From Litorivivens sp041619575 (GTDB lineage Bacteria > Pseudomonadota > Gammaproteobacteria > Pseudomonadales > Spongiibacteraceae), in assembly GCA_041619575.1 (NCBI GenBank), contig JBFKDP010000295.1, positions 1 to 5,140 on the forward strand: a stretch of 5,140 nucleotides of DNA, read 5' to 3'. Shown here in pieces: positions 1 to 5,140 of this stretch. A program made the translations under genes and the position numbers. How positions within the stretch are numbered: position 1 is the stretch's first letter; each line of letters starts with the position of its first letter. The notes below the pieces were generated by a model, which saw only the letters and a program-made list of their open reading frames with translations, ran no database searches and had not been told where the DNA came from.

Positions 1-285
1 GCGAAAGCTAATATGTGCAGGGTTGTCATTCTTTTCTGAGCAGGCAGCTTCGCAGGCATGGCAACCAATACAATTGTCCGCCGTAAAGTGAAAAGCGTGC
101 TGCTTGTTACGGTTAGGATTGCTGCCAACACCTGCTTCGCCGTTGATAAACATTTCCCGACCCGGCTGCGCCTCGCCCCCCGAGCGCGCTATCAAATCAA
201 TGGGGGCTTCGTAGAAATTAACCTCCGGCGTATTCGGCTCTTTCAGGAACGCGTACTGGGGTTCGTCATCTCGTACTTGCCACAT
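1..285 (-). CDS. DmsB-like 4Fe-4S dicluster ferredoxin subunit (3' part outside window)
   Basis: Predicted electron-transfer subunit of a DMSO-reductase-type molybdoenzyme, relaying electrons between a membrane or soluble donor and the catalytic subunit encoded just upstream. Seen: 95 codons open to the window edge. ATG at 285 is preceded by GAAGG nine bases upstream, which fixes the start. Residues 1-65 are a polar extension without cysteines; then DNCIGCHACEAAC supplies C72, C75, C78 and C82, the CxxCxxCxxxC pattern of a first [4Fe-4S] site, followed by SEKND, typical of DmsB/NrfC/PhsB-like proteins. Family knowledge: such proteins carry three to four clusters in about 180-300 residues, so most of the protein lies beyond position 1. 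There is no signal peptide, so a cytoplasmic location is inferred. The gene starts 83 bp after the molybdoenzyme stop, in the same direction, so co-transcription is likely. A simple ferredoxin is possible, but the long N-terminal extension argues for a dedicated subunit. Confidence 0.85.
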   Translation of the reverse strand, partial: MWQVRDDEPQYAFLKEPNTPEVNFYEAPIDLIARSGGEAQPGREMFINGEAGVGSNPNRNKQHAFHFTADNCIGCHACEAACSEKNDNPAHISFR

Positions 286-368
286 GGTTTACTACCTTCA
301 GTCTGACACCGGACACTAGATATCGGGCGTCGTAATGCATTGAGTTTTTGCCGGATATCCGGACGCTT
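286..368 (-). other. Short intergenic spacer with ribosome binding site and 12-bp palindrome
   Basis: Gap between the molybdoenzyme stop and the iron-sulfur subunit start. It contains the GAAGG Shine-Dalgarno sequence (295-299) of the latter and a perfect palindrome CCGGATATCCGG at 351-362, a few bases after the upstream stop codon. As RNA the palindrome gives only a four-pair stem and is followed on the minus strand by an A-rich stretch, not a T run, so it is not a convincing intrinsic terminator. I see no clear promoter here, which favours read-through from the upstream gene. Confidence 0.5.
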
Positions 369-2552
369 TCAGTAAGTTCTGCGCTCCACATTCAGGCGCG
401 CTGCTTCTTTCTGGTCGACGTGCTCTATCCGCACCGCACACTGCTTGAAGGCCGGCTGTCGGGAGTAGGGGTCGAGCAAGCCCAGCGACAGACGATTGAC
501 GCAGTCGTGATAGTGCATGGGTATGAAGACCATGTTACGTGGGACCCGCTGAGTCAGCTGGACCATCACAACCGCATCGCCACGCCGAGATACCAACCGA
601 ACATAACTCATATGAGCAACGCCAAGCTCTCGCGCCGCATCCGGATTCATTTCCATATAGGGCGTTGGGCTGAATTTGTTCAAGTTGCCGATCTTTCCGG
701 TTTTGGTGCGCGTATGAAAATGTTCAACCACTCGCCCACTATTCAGCCAGAGGGGATACTGCTCAGTCGGCACTTCATTGTTTTCGATATAGTCCATAGC
801 CAGTAGATTGGCTTTGCCATTAGGCGTCTGAAAGTGGCCATCACTGTATAAACGCGGGTTGCCCGTCTGCTCGCCCTCGCGCATAGGCCACTGGATACCC
901 CGCTGGGCCTCTATCGCATCGTGGCTCATTCCGGAGATATCCAGCGTGCGACCCTCTCCTTTAGATAACTGCTTCATCTCATCGAAAATGTCACTGCTGG
1001 TTTCTGGAAAGTGAACCTTGGCCCCATTATCAAAACGCTTGGCGAGCTCATTGAATATCCAGAAATCCGGCTTTGCCTGGCCCGGCGGCTCAACAAATTT
1101 ACGCACCAGATTCACACGGCGCTCCGTATTCGTCTGCACGCCTTCTTTCTCTCCCCAGACCGCGCCAGGCAGAAAGACGTGGGCATAATTGGCGGTTTCA
1201 CAGTCCGCATAGCCATCTTGCACGACCATAAATTCCAGTTTTTCCAGCGCCTTTTTGATACGTGGCTGGTTGGGCATGGACGTTAACGGGTTGGTCGCGA
1301 CTATCCACAACGCTTTAATTTCACCCGATTCTATCGCCGGGAAAATATCCGTCTGCTGCTTGCCACGCTTGGGCGGGAAGAAATCAGGATCGACATTCCA
1401 GAACGCAGCCACCTCTTTTCGATGGGCCTCGTTCTCCAGCGCCCGATACCCAGGCAGGCCCGAACATGACGACCATTCCCGCGTGCCCATTGCATTGCAT
1501 TGCCCGGTAATCGAAAGACTAGTTCCGCCGGGTATCCCGATGTTCCCGGTAATCAGGTTGAGGTTGTTGATACCACAGACGCCGTCCGTGCCATGGGTAC
1601 TCTGATTGATCCCCATGGTCCAGATGCTCATGGCGGACGGCGCCTTGGCGTAAATGCGGGCAACGTGGCGGATGGTGTCGGCATCAATGCCACAGATACG
1701 CGAAGCCGTTTCAGGGTCGTATTGTTCGACGGTAGCGTTAAGCTCCTCAAAGCCGTTGCAATGCGCGTCGATATATTCCTGCTTTTGCAGACCTTCCTTG
1801 AGAATGACATGCGCCAGCGCATTGAGCAGCACCAGGTCAGTACCGGGTGTAATGGGCAGATGGATATCGGCAAATTGGGCCATCATGGTGACCCGCGGAT
1901 CAACCACGATCAGAGGAAATTTACGCTTTTCGAGCGCCTCCTTAAGGCGCCAGTAAATTATCGGGTGCTGCTCCGGGAGGTTGGAGCCAAAAGCCATGAG
2001 GCAGTGGGTATGCTCAAAATCTTCATAGCAGCCTGGCGGCCCATCAGAACCGAAAGAGCGCTTGTAACCCGATACGGCAGAGGCCATACAGAGGGTGGTA
2101 TTGCCGTCATAGTTGTTGGTGCCAAGCACCGCCCGCACCAGCTTGCCGAGCGTATAAAATTCTTCCGTCAGTAATTGGCCCGTGGACACGACCGCAACAC
2201 TGTCACGACCGTACTGCGCCTGAATGCGTTTAAATTGCTCCGCGGTTTTATCCAGCGCATCGTCCCAGCTGGCGGGCTGAAAGGGTTGATAGATACGATC
2301 GCGCATAAGGGGCACAGTGCCACGCCCCGCCGTTTCCACCAACTCATGCTCAAAGATGCCCTTGATGCACAATTTCCCCTGATTAACGGGGGCATCGCCC
2401 TTGCCGCGACTGGTTACCGGACGGCCGGCACTGTTTAAGCCAACCTCGATAGAACAACCCGTCGAACAGTAACCGCACACAGCGTATTTCCACTCGACGA
2501 CTTTTTTGTCGGCAATCACAATCGGCTTGCGATCCTTCCGCCCAAACAGCAT
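369..2552 (-). CDS. Molybdopterin oxidoreductase, cytoplasmic nitrate-reductase (NasA/NarB) type
   Basis: Catalytic subunit of the DMSO-reductase superfamily, binding Mo-bis-MGD and one [4Fe-4S] cluster; most likely reduces nitrate to nitrite or acts on a similar oxyanion. Seen: 727 residues, complete. The start ATG has GGGAG eight bases upstream. Cysteines C26, C29, C33 and C62 (CxxCxxxC...C) form the N-terminal cluster site. NTTLCMASAV puts C155 at the Mo-ligand position; Cys followed by Met, then SAV, resembles NapA/NasA and differs from the Cys/Sec-His of formate dehydrogenases. Further cofactor motifs: GTDLVLLNALAHVI (237-250), GNIGIPGG (336-343), QCNAMGTREW (351-360), EKEGVQTNTERR (468-479), and a C-terminal dinucleotide-binding domain from about 598. 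There is no twin-arginine signal, so it is cytoplasmic, and no C-terminal [2Fe-2S]/BFD extension as in longer NasA proteins; the length is close to cyanobacterial NarB. The next gene encodes a DmsB-like partner. Substrate is inferred; a different oxyanion or a dehydrogenase role cannot be excluded. Confidence 0.88.
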   Translation of the reverse strand: MLFGRKDRKPIVIADKKVVEWKYAVCGYCSTGCSIEVGLNSAGRPVTSRGKGDAPVNQGKLCIKGIFEHELVETAGRGTVPLMRDRIYQPFQPASWDDALDKTAEQFKRIQAQYGRDSVAVVSTGQLLTEEFYTLGKLVRAVLGTNNYDGNTTLCMASAVSGYKRSFGSDGPPGCYEDFEHTHCLMAFGSNLPEQHPIIYWRLKEALEKRKFPLIVVDPRVTMMAQFADIHLPITPGTDLVLLNALAHVILKEGLQKQEYIDAHCNGFEELNATVEQYDPETASRICGIDADTIRHVARIYAKAPSAMSIWTMGINQSTHGTDGVCGINNLNLITGNIGIPGGTSLSITGQCNAMGTREWSSCSGLPGYRALENEAHRKEVAAFWNVDPDFFPPKRGKQQTDIFPAIESGEIKALWIVATNPLTSMPNQPRIKKALEKLEFMVVQDGYADCETANYAHVFLPGAVWGEKEGVQTNTERRVNLVRKFVEPPGQAKPDFWIFNELAKRFDNGAKVHFPETSSDIFDEMKQLSKGEGRTLDISGMSHDAIEAQRGIQWPMREGEQTGNPRLYSDGHFQTPNGKANLLAMDYIENNEVPTEQYPLWLNSGRVVEHFHTRTKTGKIGNLNKFSPTPYMEMNPDAARELGVAHMSYVRLVSRRGDAVVMVQLTQRVPRNMVFIPMHYHDCVNRLSLGLLDPYSRQPAFKQCAVRIEHVDQKEAARLNVERRTY

Positions 2553-2577
2553 GAATGTGTCTCCCGATAAAGCATTC

Positions 2578-2592
2578 GCACCACATTGGTGC
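2578..2592. promoter_or_regulatory. NtrC-like binding site (GCACCA-N3-TGGTGC)
   Basis: Perfect dyad with six-base arms GCACCA and TGGTGC around the triplet CAT. Established knowledge: the enterobacterial NtrC (NRI) box is TGCACCA-N3-TGGTGCA, so the twelve core positions all match and only the two outermost T/A bases differ. It lies 25 bp before the molybdoenzyme ATG. The match, together with a nitrate-reductase-type gene, makes nitrogen control plausible. Its position downstream of the only sigma-54-like element is unusual for an enhancer, so a repressor role, a downstream enhancer or an RNA hairpin are alternatives. Confidence 0.5.
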
Positions 2593-2621
2593 TTGCAATA
2601 AATCCACGCCTCCGCAATCTC

Positions 2622-2638
2622 GCACCAAAAAGGGGTGC
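2622..2638. repeat. Inverted repeat GCACC-N7-GGTGC, possible degenerate NtrC site or RNA hairpin
   Basis: Arms GCACC (2622-2626) and GGTGC (2634-2638) repeat the half-sites of the exact NtrC-like dyad 45 bp away (centre to centre), but the arms are two bases further apart than in a canonical box. On the minus-strand transcript this is a five-pair hairpin with a pyrimidine-rich seven-base loop. It is not followed by a T run, so it is not a terminator. The shared arm sequence with the neighbouring dyad is the main reason to record it. Confidence 0.4.
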
Positions 2639-2672
2639 CAAGGTCGAATACAGCGCTCGTTGGGAGAGATAC

Positions 2673-2690
2673 TTCAAAAAACGTGCCAAT
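2673..2690 (-). promoter_or_regulatory. Candidate sigma-54 (RpoN) promoter for the molybdoenzyme gene
   Basis: The minus strand reads TTGGCACG, four T residues, then TTGAA. The sigma-54 consensus is YTGGCACG-N4-TTGCW; the -24 block matches at every position, the spacing is correct, and the -12 block differs only at the C, giving GG-N10-GA instead of GG-N10-GC. A transcript would begin near 2662, leaving a leader of roughly 110 nt. The missing -12 C is a real weakness, and the T6 tract could instead be the tail of a bulged terminator for the transporter gene. Confidence 0.35.
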
Positions 2691-2705
2691 AAGCGGAACG
2701 GTCGC

Positions 2706-2721
2706 TGCACCTCAGCGTGCA
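2706..2721. repeat. Dyad TGCAC-N6-GTGCA spanning the transporter stop codon
   Basis: Five-base arms TGCAC (2706-2710) and GTGCA (2717-2721) flank a six-base centre that includes the TGA stop of the transporter. The arms match the outer part of an NtrC box, but the centre is one base shorter than the usual seven. It lies just upstream of the sigma-54-like element. It may be an imperfect activator site, a weak RNA hairpin at the gene end, or chance. Confidence 0.3.
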
Positions 2722-4031
2722 ATTGCCTCCTGTGCACGCCGATAGTGCTTGAGCCCTAAGAAGATAGCCGCAGCCGCCAAGGGGTAAACAATGGCAGCAA
2801 CACTAGCCAGGGAGTAGTTAAGGGCACCGTCGCTGCGATAAACAAAGTCCGTAAAAAACGCCACAAAGCTGCCGCCCAGAGCCAACCCAAACAGGTTAGT
2901 GGAAAACAACATCAGCGCAGAAACCTGCGCCCTCATCTGGTTGGGTGTAATCAACTGAAGTGCTGCGATGCCCACCCCGAAATGGGTGTATTGAAGGTAG
3001 GTGACCAGAGCAAATAAAACCAGAGCAGCCTCAGCAAGCGGCATCAACGCAGCCGCCACTGCCGGCACCACGAGCACTGCTGCCACGATACCGATTAGGC
3101 GCATGTTGGCATCCTGGTAGCCGCGCTTTTCCAACATACCAGCGAACACAGCGCCGGAGAAGGTGCCCGCCGTGCCACCGATAATAAAGATCCCACCCAG
3201 CCAGGCGCCACCCTCGGTCTTGGCCATGCCATAGGTTCTCAATAAAAACTCCGGTAACCAGGTCAGCATACCGTAGCCAATAACTGCCATCATCGACATA
3301 CCCAGAATCAGCCCCGTATAGGCCTGCCAGTGCGCTTTCATATGCGCGGTGACATCACTGAACTCAATACCCTCTGCTTTGTCGAGCGCTGTAGTATGGC
3401 GCTTCGGCTCACGCACGAACAGAAACAGCGCGGCTACCAACAGCCCCGGCAGACCCACGGCGACAAAGGTCAACTGCCAGGCCTTGAAATCCAGACCAAG
3501 TGCCGGCAACTGCAGGCCGCCCATAGCCTCAAACCGGTCGTATAGCCAGCCACCGATCATGTAGGAAGTACCGCTGCCCACCGTAATCCCTGCTGTGTAA
3601 ATCGCCGTGGCGTAACGCAGCCGCGAAGGCTCGAAATAGTCACTCATCAGAGAATAGGCCGGGGGGGAGAGAGCTGCCTCGCCCACCCCGACTCCGATCC
3701 GCGTGACAAATAGCCCGCCAAAACTTTTTGCAAGACCACAGAGACAGGTCATCAGGCTCCACAGGAAGATCCCGCTGGTGATGATCCATTTTCGCGAAAA
3801 TCGATCCGCCAGCCAGCCAATGGGAAGACCGAGAAAAATATAAAAGAGGGTAAAGGCCCAACCGTGGAGGATGCTGAATTGAAAGTCAGTAAGCGCAAAC
3901 TCTTCGCGAATGGGGCCCACCAGCAAAGCCAGAATATTGCGATCAATAAACGAGAGAATGTACGCCAGCACCAAAATTACCAACACATAATTGGCCGTTG
4001 CGGCTGGAGGATAGTCATGCTCAGGCTTCAT
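2712..4031 (-). CDS. MFS transporter, Spinster-like group
   Basis: Predicted inner-membrane secondary transporter of 439 residues, normal length for a 12-helix major facilitator. Seen: a short hydrophilic N-terminus, then helix 1 (about 14-37) with the charged FIDRN motif at 28-32. The loop 2-3 motif A, GLPIGWLADRFSRK, is at 68-81. RIGVGVGEAA with SPPAYSLMSDYF (111-133) in helices 4-5 is characteristic of bacterial Spinster-like proteins. A charged central loop (about 207-235) separates two six-helix halves; the rest is strongly hydrophobic up to the basic C-terminal tail. The ATG is the only plausible start, with AGGG seven bases upstream inside a palindrome. Family substrates in bacteria are poorly defined (lipids, organic acids and drugs have been proposed), so none is assigned. 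I do not see the glycine-rich nitrate signature of NarK/NasA-type porters. It is followed 159 bp later, same strand, by the molybdoenzyme, but the gap has its own promoter-like elements, so shared transcription is uncertain. Confidence 0.9.
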   Translation of the reverse strand: MKPEHDYPPAATANYVLVILVLAYILSFIDRNILALLVGPIREEFALTDFQFSILHGWAFTLFYIFLGLPIGWLADRFSRKWIITSGIFLWSLMTCLCGLAKSFGGLFVTRIGVGVGEAALSPPAYSLMSDYFEPSRLRYATAIYTAGITVGSGTSYMIGGWLYDRFEAMGGLQLPALGLDFKAWQLTFVAVGLPGLLVAALFLFVREPKRHTTALDKAEGIEFSDVTAHMKAHWQAYTGLILGMSMMAVIGYGMLTWLPEFLLRTYGMAKTEGGAWLGGIFIIGGTAGTFSGAVFAGMLEKRGYQDANMRLIGIVAAVLVVPAVAAALMPLAEAALVLFALVTYLQYTHFGVGIAALQLITPNQMRAQVSALMLFSTNLFGLALGGSFVAFFTDFVYRSDGALNYSLASVAAIVYPLAAAAIFLGLKHYRRAQEAIAR

Positions 4032-4041
4032 GGGTGCACCC
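4032..4041. promoter_or_regulatory. Palindrome GGGTGCACCC touching the transporter start codon
   Basis: A perfect ten-base palindrome lies immediately before the transporter ATG and overlaps its AGGG Shine-Dalgarno sequence (4039-4042). It could be an operator half-buried in the ribosome binding site. Because it has no loop, it cannot form a simple intramolecular hairpin with all pairs. It shares the GGTGC/GCACC words with the dyads before the molybdoenzyme gene but lacks their central spacing. Chance is possible. Confidence 0.3.
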
Positions 4042-4051
4042 TGCTTTTGTA

Positions 4052-4080
4052 GAAATATCGGCGGAGGAATAATTAGACAA
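4052..4080 (-). promoter_or_regulatory. Weak sigma-70-like promoter candidate for the transporter
   Basis: Only 47 bp separate the upstream terminator from the transporter ATG. In that space the minus strand has TTGTCT (4080-4075) and TATTTC (4057-4052) at 17-bp spacing, matching four and three positions of the -35 and -10 consensus. A transcript would start near 4045 with a very short leader. The match is poor; the alternatives are read-through of the terminator or a promoter further upstream inside the OmpA gene end. Confidence 0.2.
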
Positions 4081-4107
4081 AAAAAAGGCCTCCATGTGGA
4101 GGCCTTT
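4079..4107 (-). terminator. Intrinsic terminator of the OmpA-family gene
   Basis: On the minus strand a perfect ten-pair, GC-rich stem (AAAGGCCTCC with its complement at 4098-4107) closes a four-base loop and runs directly into eight T residues (4086-4079, the first three inside the stem). It begins 17 bp after the OmpA stop codon. This is a textbook rho-independent terminator and separates the OmpA gene from the transporter. In the plus direction the stem is followed by only three T residues, so it would act poorly there. Confidence 0.95.
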
Positions 4108-4124
4108 CACGCACCAGGAAGTAC

Positions 4125-5140
4125 TTATTCAGAAACTTCCGCTTTCAGTACCGCAACCACGCGACGGTTAGCGAGTCGGCCTTCCTTGGTGCTGTTGGAA
4201 GCCACCGGACGCTCTTCACCGTAGCCAATCGCCGTCAGACGCGAAGCATCAATGCCGTAGCGAGTAACGAGTTCGGCTTTAACCGCATCGGCGCGACGCT
4301 GAGACAGTACTTTGTTGTAGGCATCAGAGCCCGACGAGTCTGAGTGACCCTCGATAACTGCGCTAACACCGCCATACTGTTTCAGGAAGTTTGCAACTTT
4401 CTCGATTTCCGGCAGGAAGGCTGAGCTGATGTTTGCCGAGTTATTGGCAAAGTTGACTTCCATGCGGATTTGCTCGGTACGCGTCAGGACAAACTTACAG
4501 CCCTGATCATCAACCTGGCGACCAGCCGGGGTCTTGGGACATTTGTCCATGTAGTCGGCGACACCGTCACCGTCGCTGTCCAGAGGACAGCCGGAAGCGT
4601 TCACTACAACGCCTACCGGAGTACCTGCGCAGCGATCAGCGCTATCACCAACGCCATCGCCGTCAGCATCTTTTTCCATGGGCTTCTTGGGGGCCGGCGC
4701 AGGCTTCGGTGCAGGTGCAGCACCAAAGGCATAGCTCACACCCAAGCTGGCGATACCGTCAGTCTGCTCGTTATCAAGGCTGTTGATCGCGCGCACATCA
4801 AATCGCGCAGACCAAGCCTTGTCGATCATATAACGTACGCCGCCACCGGCATTGGCTTGAGTTTCGTTGTTGTTGTCACGAGCTTCTGCGTCAAAATAGC
4901 CCAGACCTAAACCGATGGCCGCATAGGGCTGCCAGCGACCGCCATCACCAAAGTAACGCAGCGCATCAACACTGAATTGCTCAAGATCGACGTCGGCAGC
5001 TTTCACCTTGTAGTTGTTGTCGGCTGACGTGTACATATACTTCGCTTCAATGCCCCACTTGCTTGAGAGCTGTTTTTCCAGACCGATAATGCCAGTCACA
5101 GAATTTTCCAGATCACGCTCACCGTCAAATCCTTGATACC
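4125..5140 (-). CDS. OmpA/OprF-family outer membrane protein (5' end outside window)
   Basis: Outer-membrane beta-barrel protein that anchors the envelope to peptidoglycan. Seen: 337 codons, open to the window edge; a GTG at 5099 is internal, since the frame continues without a stop and the protein there is mid-barrel, so signal peptide and first strands are missing. Visible residues 1-139 show alternating barrel strands (WQPYAAIGLGLGYF; closing SYAFG). Next is a Pro/Ala/Lys linker (140-156), then two thrombospondin type 3 calcium-binding repeats, DADGDGVGD (157-165) and DSDGDGVAD (187-195), with four cysteines (170, 184, 200, 214) that could form two disulphides. The C-terminal OmpA domain (about 219-335) has GHSDSSG, LSQRRADAV and NRR; D267 and R282 sit 15 apart like the diaminopimelate-binding Asp/Arg pair of Acinetobacter OmpA. 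Normal architecture for OprF-like proteins. The gene ends in its own terminator and has no evident link to the downstream genes. Confidence 0.95.
   Translation of the reverse strand, partial: YQGFDGERDLENSVTGIIGLEKQLSSKWGIEAKYMYTSADNNYKVKAADVDLEQFSVDALRYFGDGGRWQPYAAIGLGLGYFDAEARDNNNETQANAGGGVRYMIDKAWSARFDVRAINSLDNEQTDGIASLGVSYAFGAAPAPKPAPAPKKPMEKDADGDGVGDSADRCAGTPVGVVVNASGCPLDSDGDGVADYMDKCPKTPAGRQVDDQGCKFVLTRTEQIRMEVNFANNSANISSAFLPEIEKVANFLKQYGGVSAVIEGHSDSSGSDAYNKVLSQRRADAVKAELVTRYGIDASRLTAIGYGEERPVASNSTKEGRLANRRVVAVLKAEVSE

Larger units (their letters stand above)
2553..2711 (-). promoter_or_regulatory. Dyad-rich regulatory gap upstream of the molybdoenzyme gene
   Basis: This 159-bp stretch between the transporter stop and the molybdoenzyme start contains no credible gene. 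In transcription order it holds most of a GTGCA dyad overlapping the transporter stop, a sigma-54-like -24/-12 element (2690-2673), an N7-spaced GCACC/GGTGC dyad (2638-2622), an exact GCACCA-N3-TGGTGC dyad (2592-2578), and a Shine-Dalgarno GGGAG (2565-2561). The repeated GCACC/GGTGC half-sites suggest a nitrogen-controlled promoter region, and the same arms could fold in two exclusive ways in RNA. No strong sigma-70 promoter was evident by eye. Function is inferred from motif content alone. Confidence 0.55.

Noticed and set aside
351..362. CCGGATATCCGG as a terminator after the molybdoenzyme gene
   Set aside because: It forms only a four-pair stem and is followed on the transcribed strand by A residues, not T. 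The downstream iron-sulfur gene is expected to be co-transcribed.
58..2438. Several plus-strand open frames opposite the molybdoenzyme and iron-sulfur genes, including one of 224 codons at 1500-2174
   Set aside because: They lie antisense to genes with clear family motifs, show no recognisable domains, and are explained by the codon bias of the minus-strand genes.
369..2552. Formate dehydrogenase assignment for the molybdoenzyme
   Set aside because: The Mo-ligand region reads LCMASAV; formate dehydrogenases have Cys or Sec followed by His. No in-frame TGA selenocysteine codon is present.
2622..2641. Second TTGGCAC as another sigma-54 promoter
   Set aside because: The base pair required at -12 is absent at GG-N10 spacing; the nearest TTGG is one base too far and lacks the C.
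3661..3667. Run of seven G (C on the coding strand) in the transporter as a possible phase-variation tract or frameshift
   Set aside because: The reading frame is intact through it and encodes the conserved Ser-Pro-Pro-Ala of the family. Seven bases is short for a slippage tract.
5097..5099. GTG as the start of the OmpA-family gene
   Set aside because: The same frame continues without a stop to the window edge with protein that fits the barrel, there is no signal peptide after the GTG, and no good ribosome binding site precedes it. The gene is simply cut by the window.

Overview
The window reads as chromosomal DNA of a free-living, probably marine gammaproteobacterium. The hints are an OprF-like OmpA protein with calcium-binding thrombospondin type 3 repeats, a Spinster-type major facilitator, and possible nitrogen-control promoter motifs. 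This placement is inference from gene style only; there is no rRNA or other phylogenetic marker. All genes lie on the minus strand, so the window is read from high to low coordinates.

Layout in transcription order: (1) 5140-4125, an OmpA/OprF-family outer-membrane protein whose 5' end lies outside the window, closed by a strong intrinsic terminator at 4107-4079. (2) 4031-2712, a complete 439-residue MFS transporter of the Spinster-like group, starting only 47 bp past that terminator. (3) A 159-bp gap (2711-2553) dense in dyads. It holds a sigma-54-like -24/-12 element and an exact core match to the NtrC box (GCACCA-N3-TGGTGC). (4) 2552-369, a complete 727-residue molybdenum bis-MGD oxidoreductase of the cytoplasmic assimilatory-nitrate-reductase (NasA/NarB) type, with an N-terminal [4Fe-4S] site and a cysteine Mo ligand. 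(5) 285-1, the first 95 codons of a DmsB-like poly-[4Fe-4S] protein that runs out of the window.

The molybdoenzyme and iron-sulfur genes probably form one operon encoding catalytic and electron-transfer subunits; a membrane anchor (DmsC or NrfD type) would be expected just beyond position 1. The catalytic sequence points to nitrate or a related oxyanion. The partner points to a DMSO-reductase-like multi-subunit architecture instead of the usual ferredoxin- or NADH-dependent assimilatory enzyme. The NtrC/sigma-54-like signals upstream would fit control by nitrogen limitation. That combination is the most interesting part of the window. The transporter may belong to the same unit or be independent; it shows no clear nitrate-porter signature. 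The OmpA gene is a separate structural housekeeping gene.

No RNA genes, insertion sequences, CRISPR arrays or phage genes were seen. All open frames on the plus strand look like shadows of the minus-strand genes.
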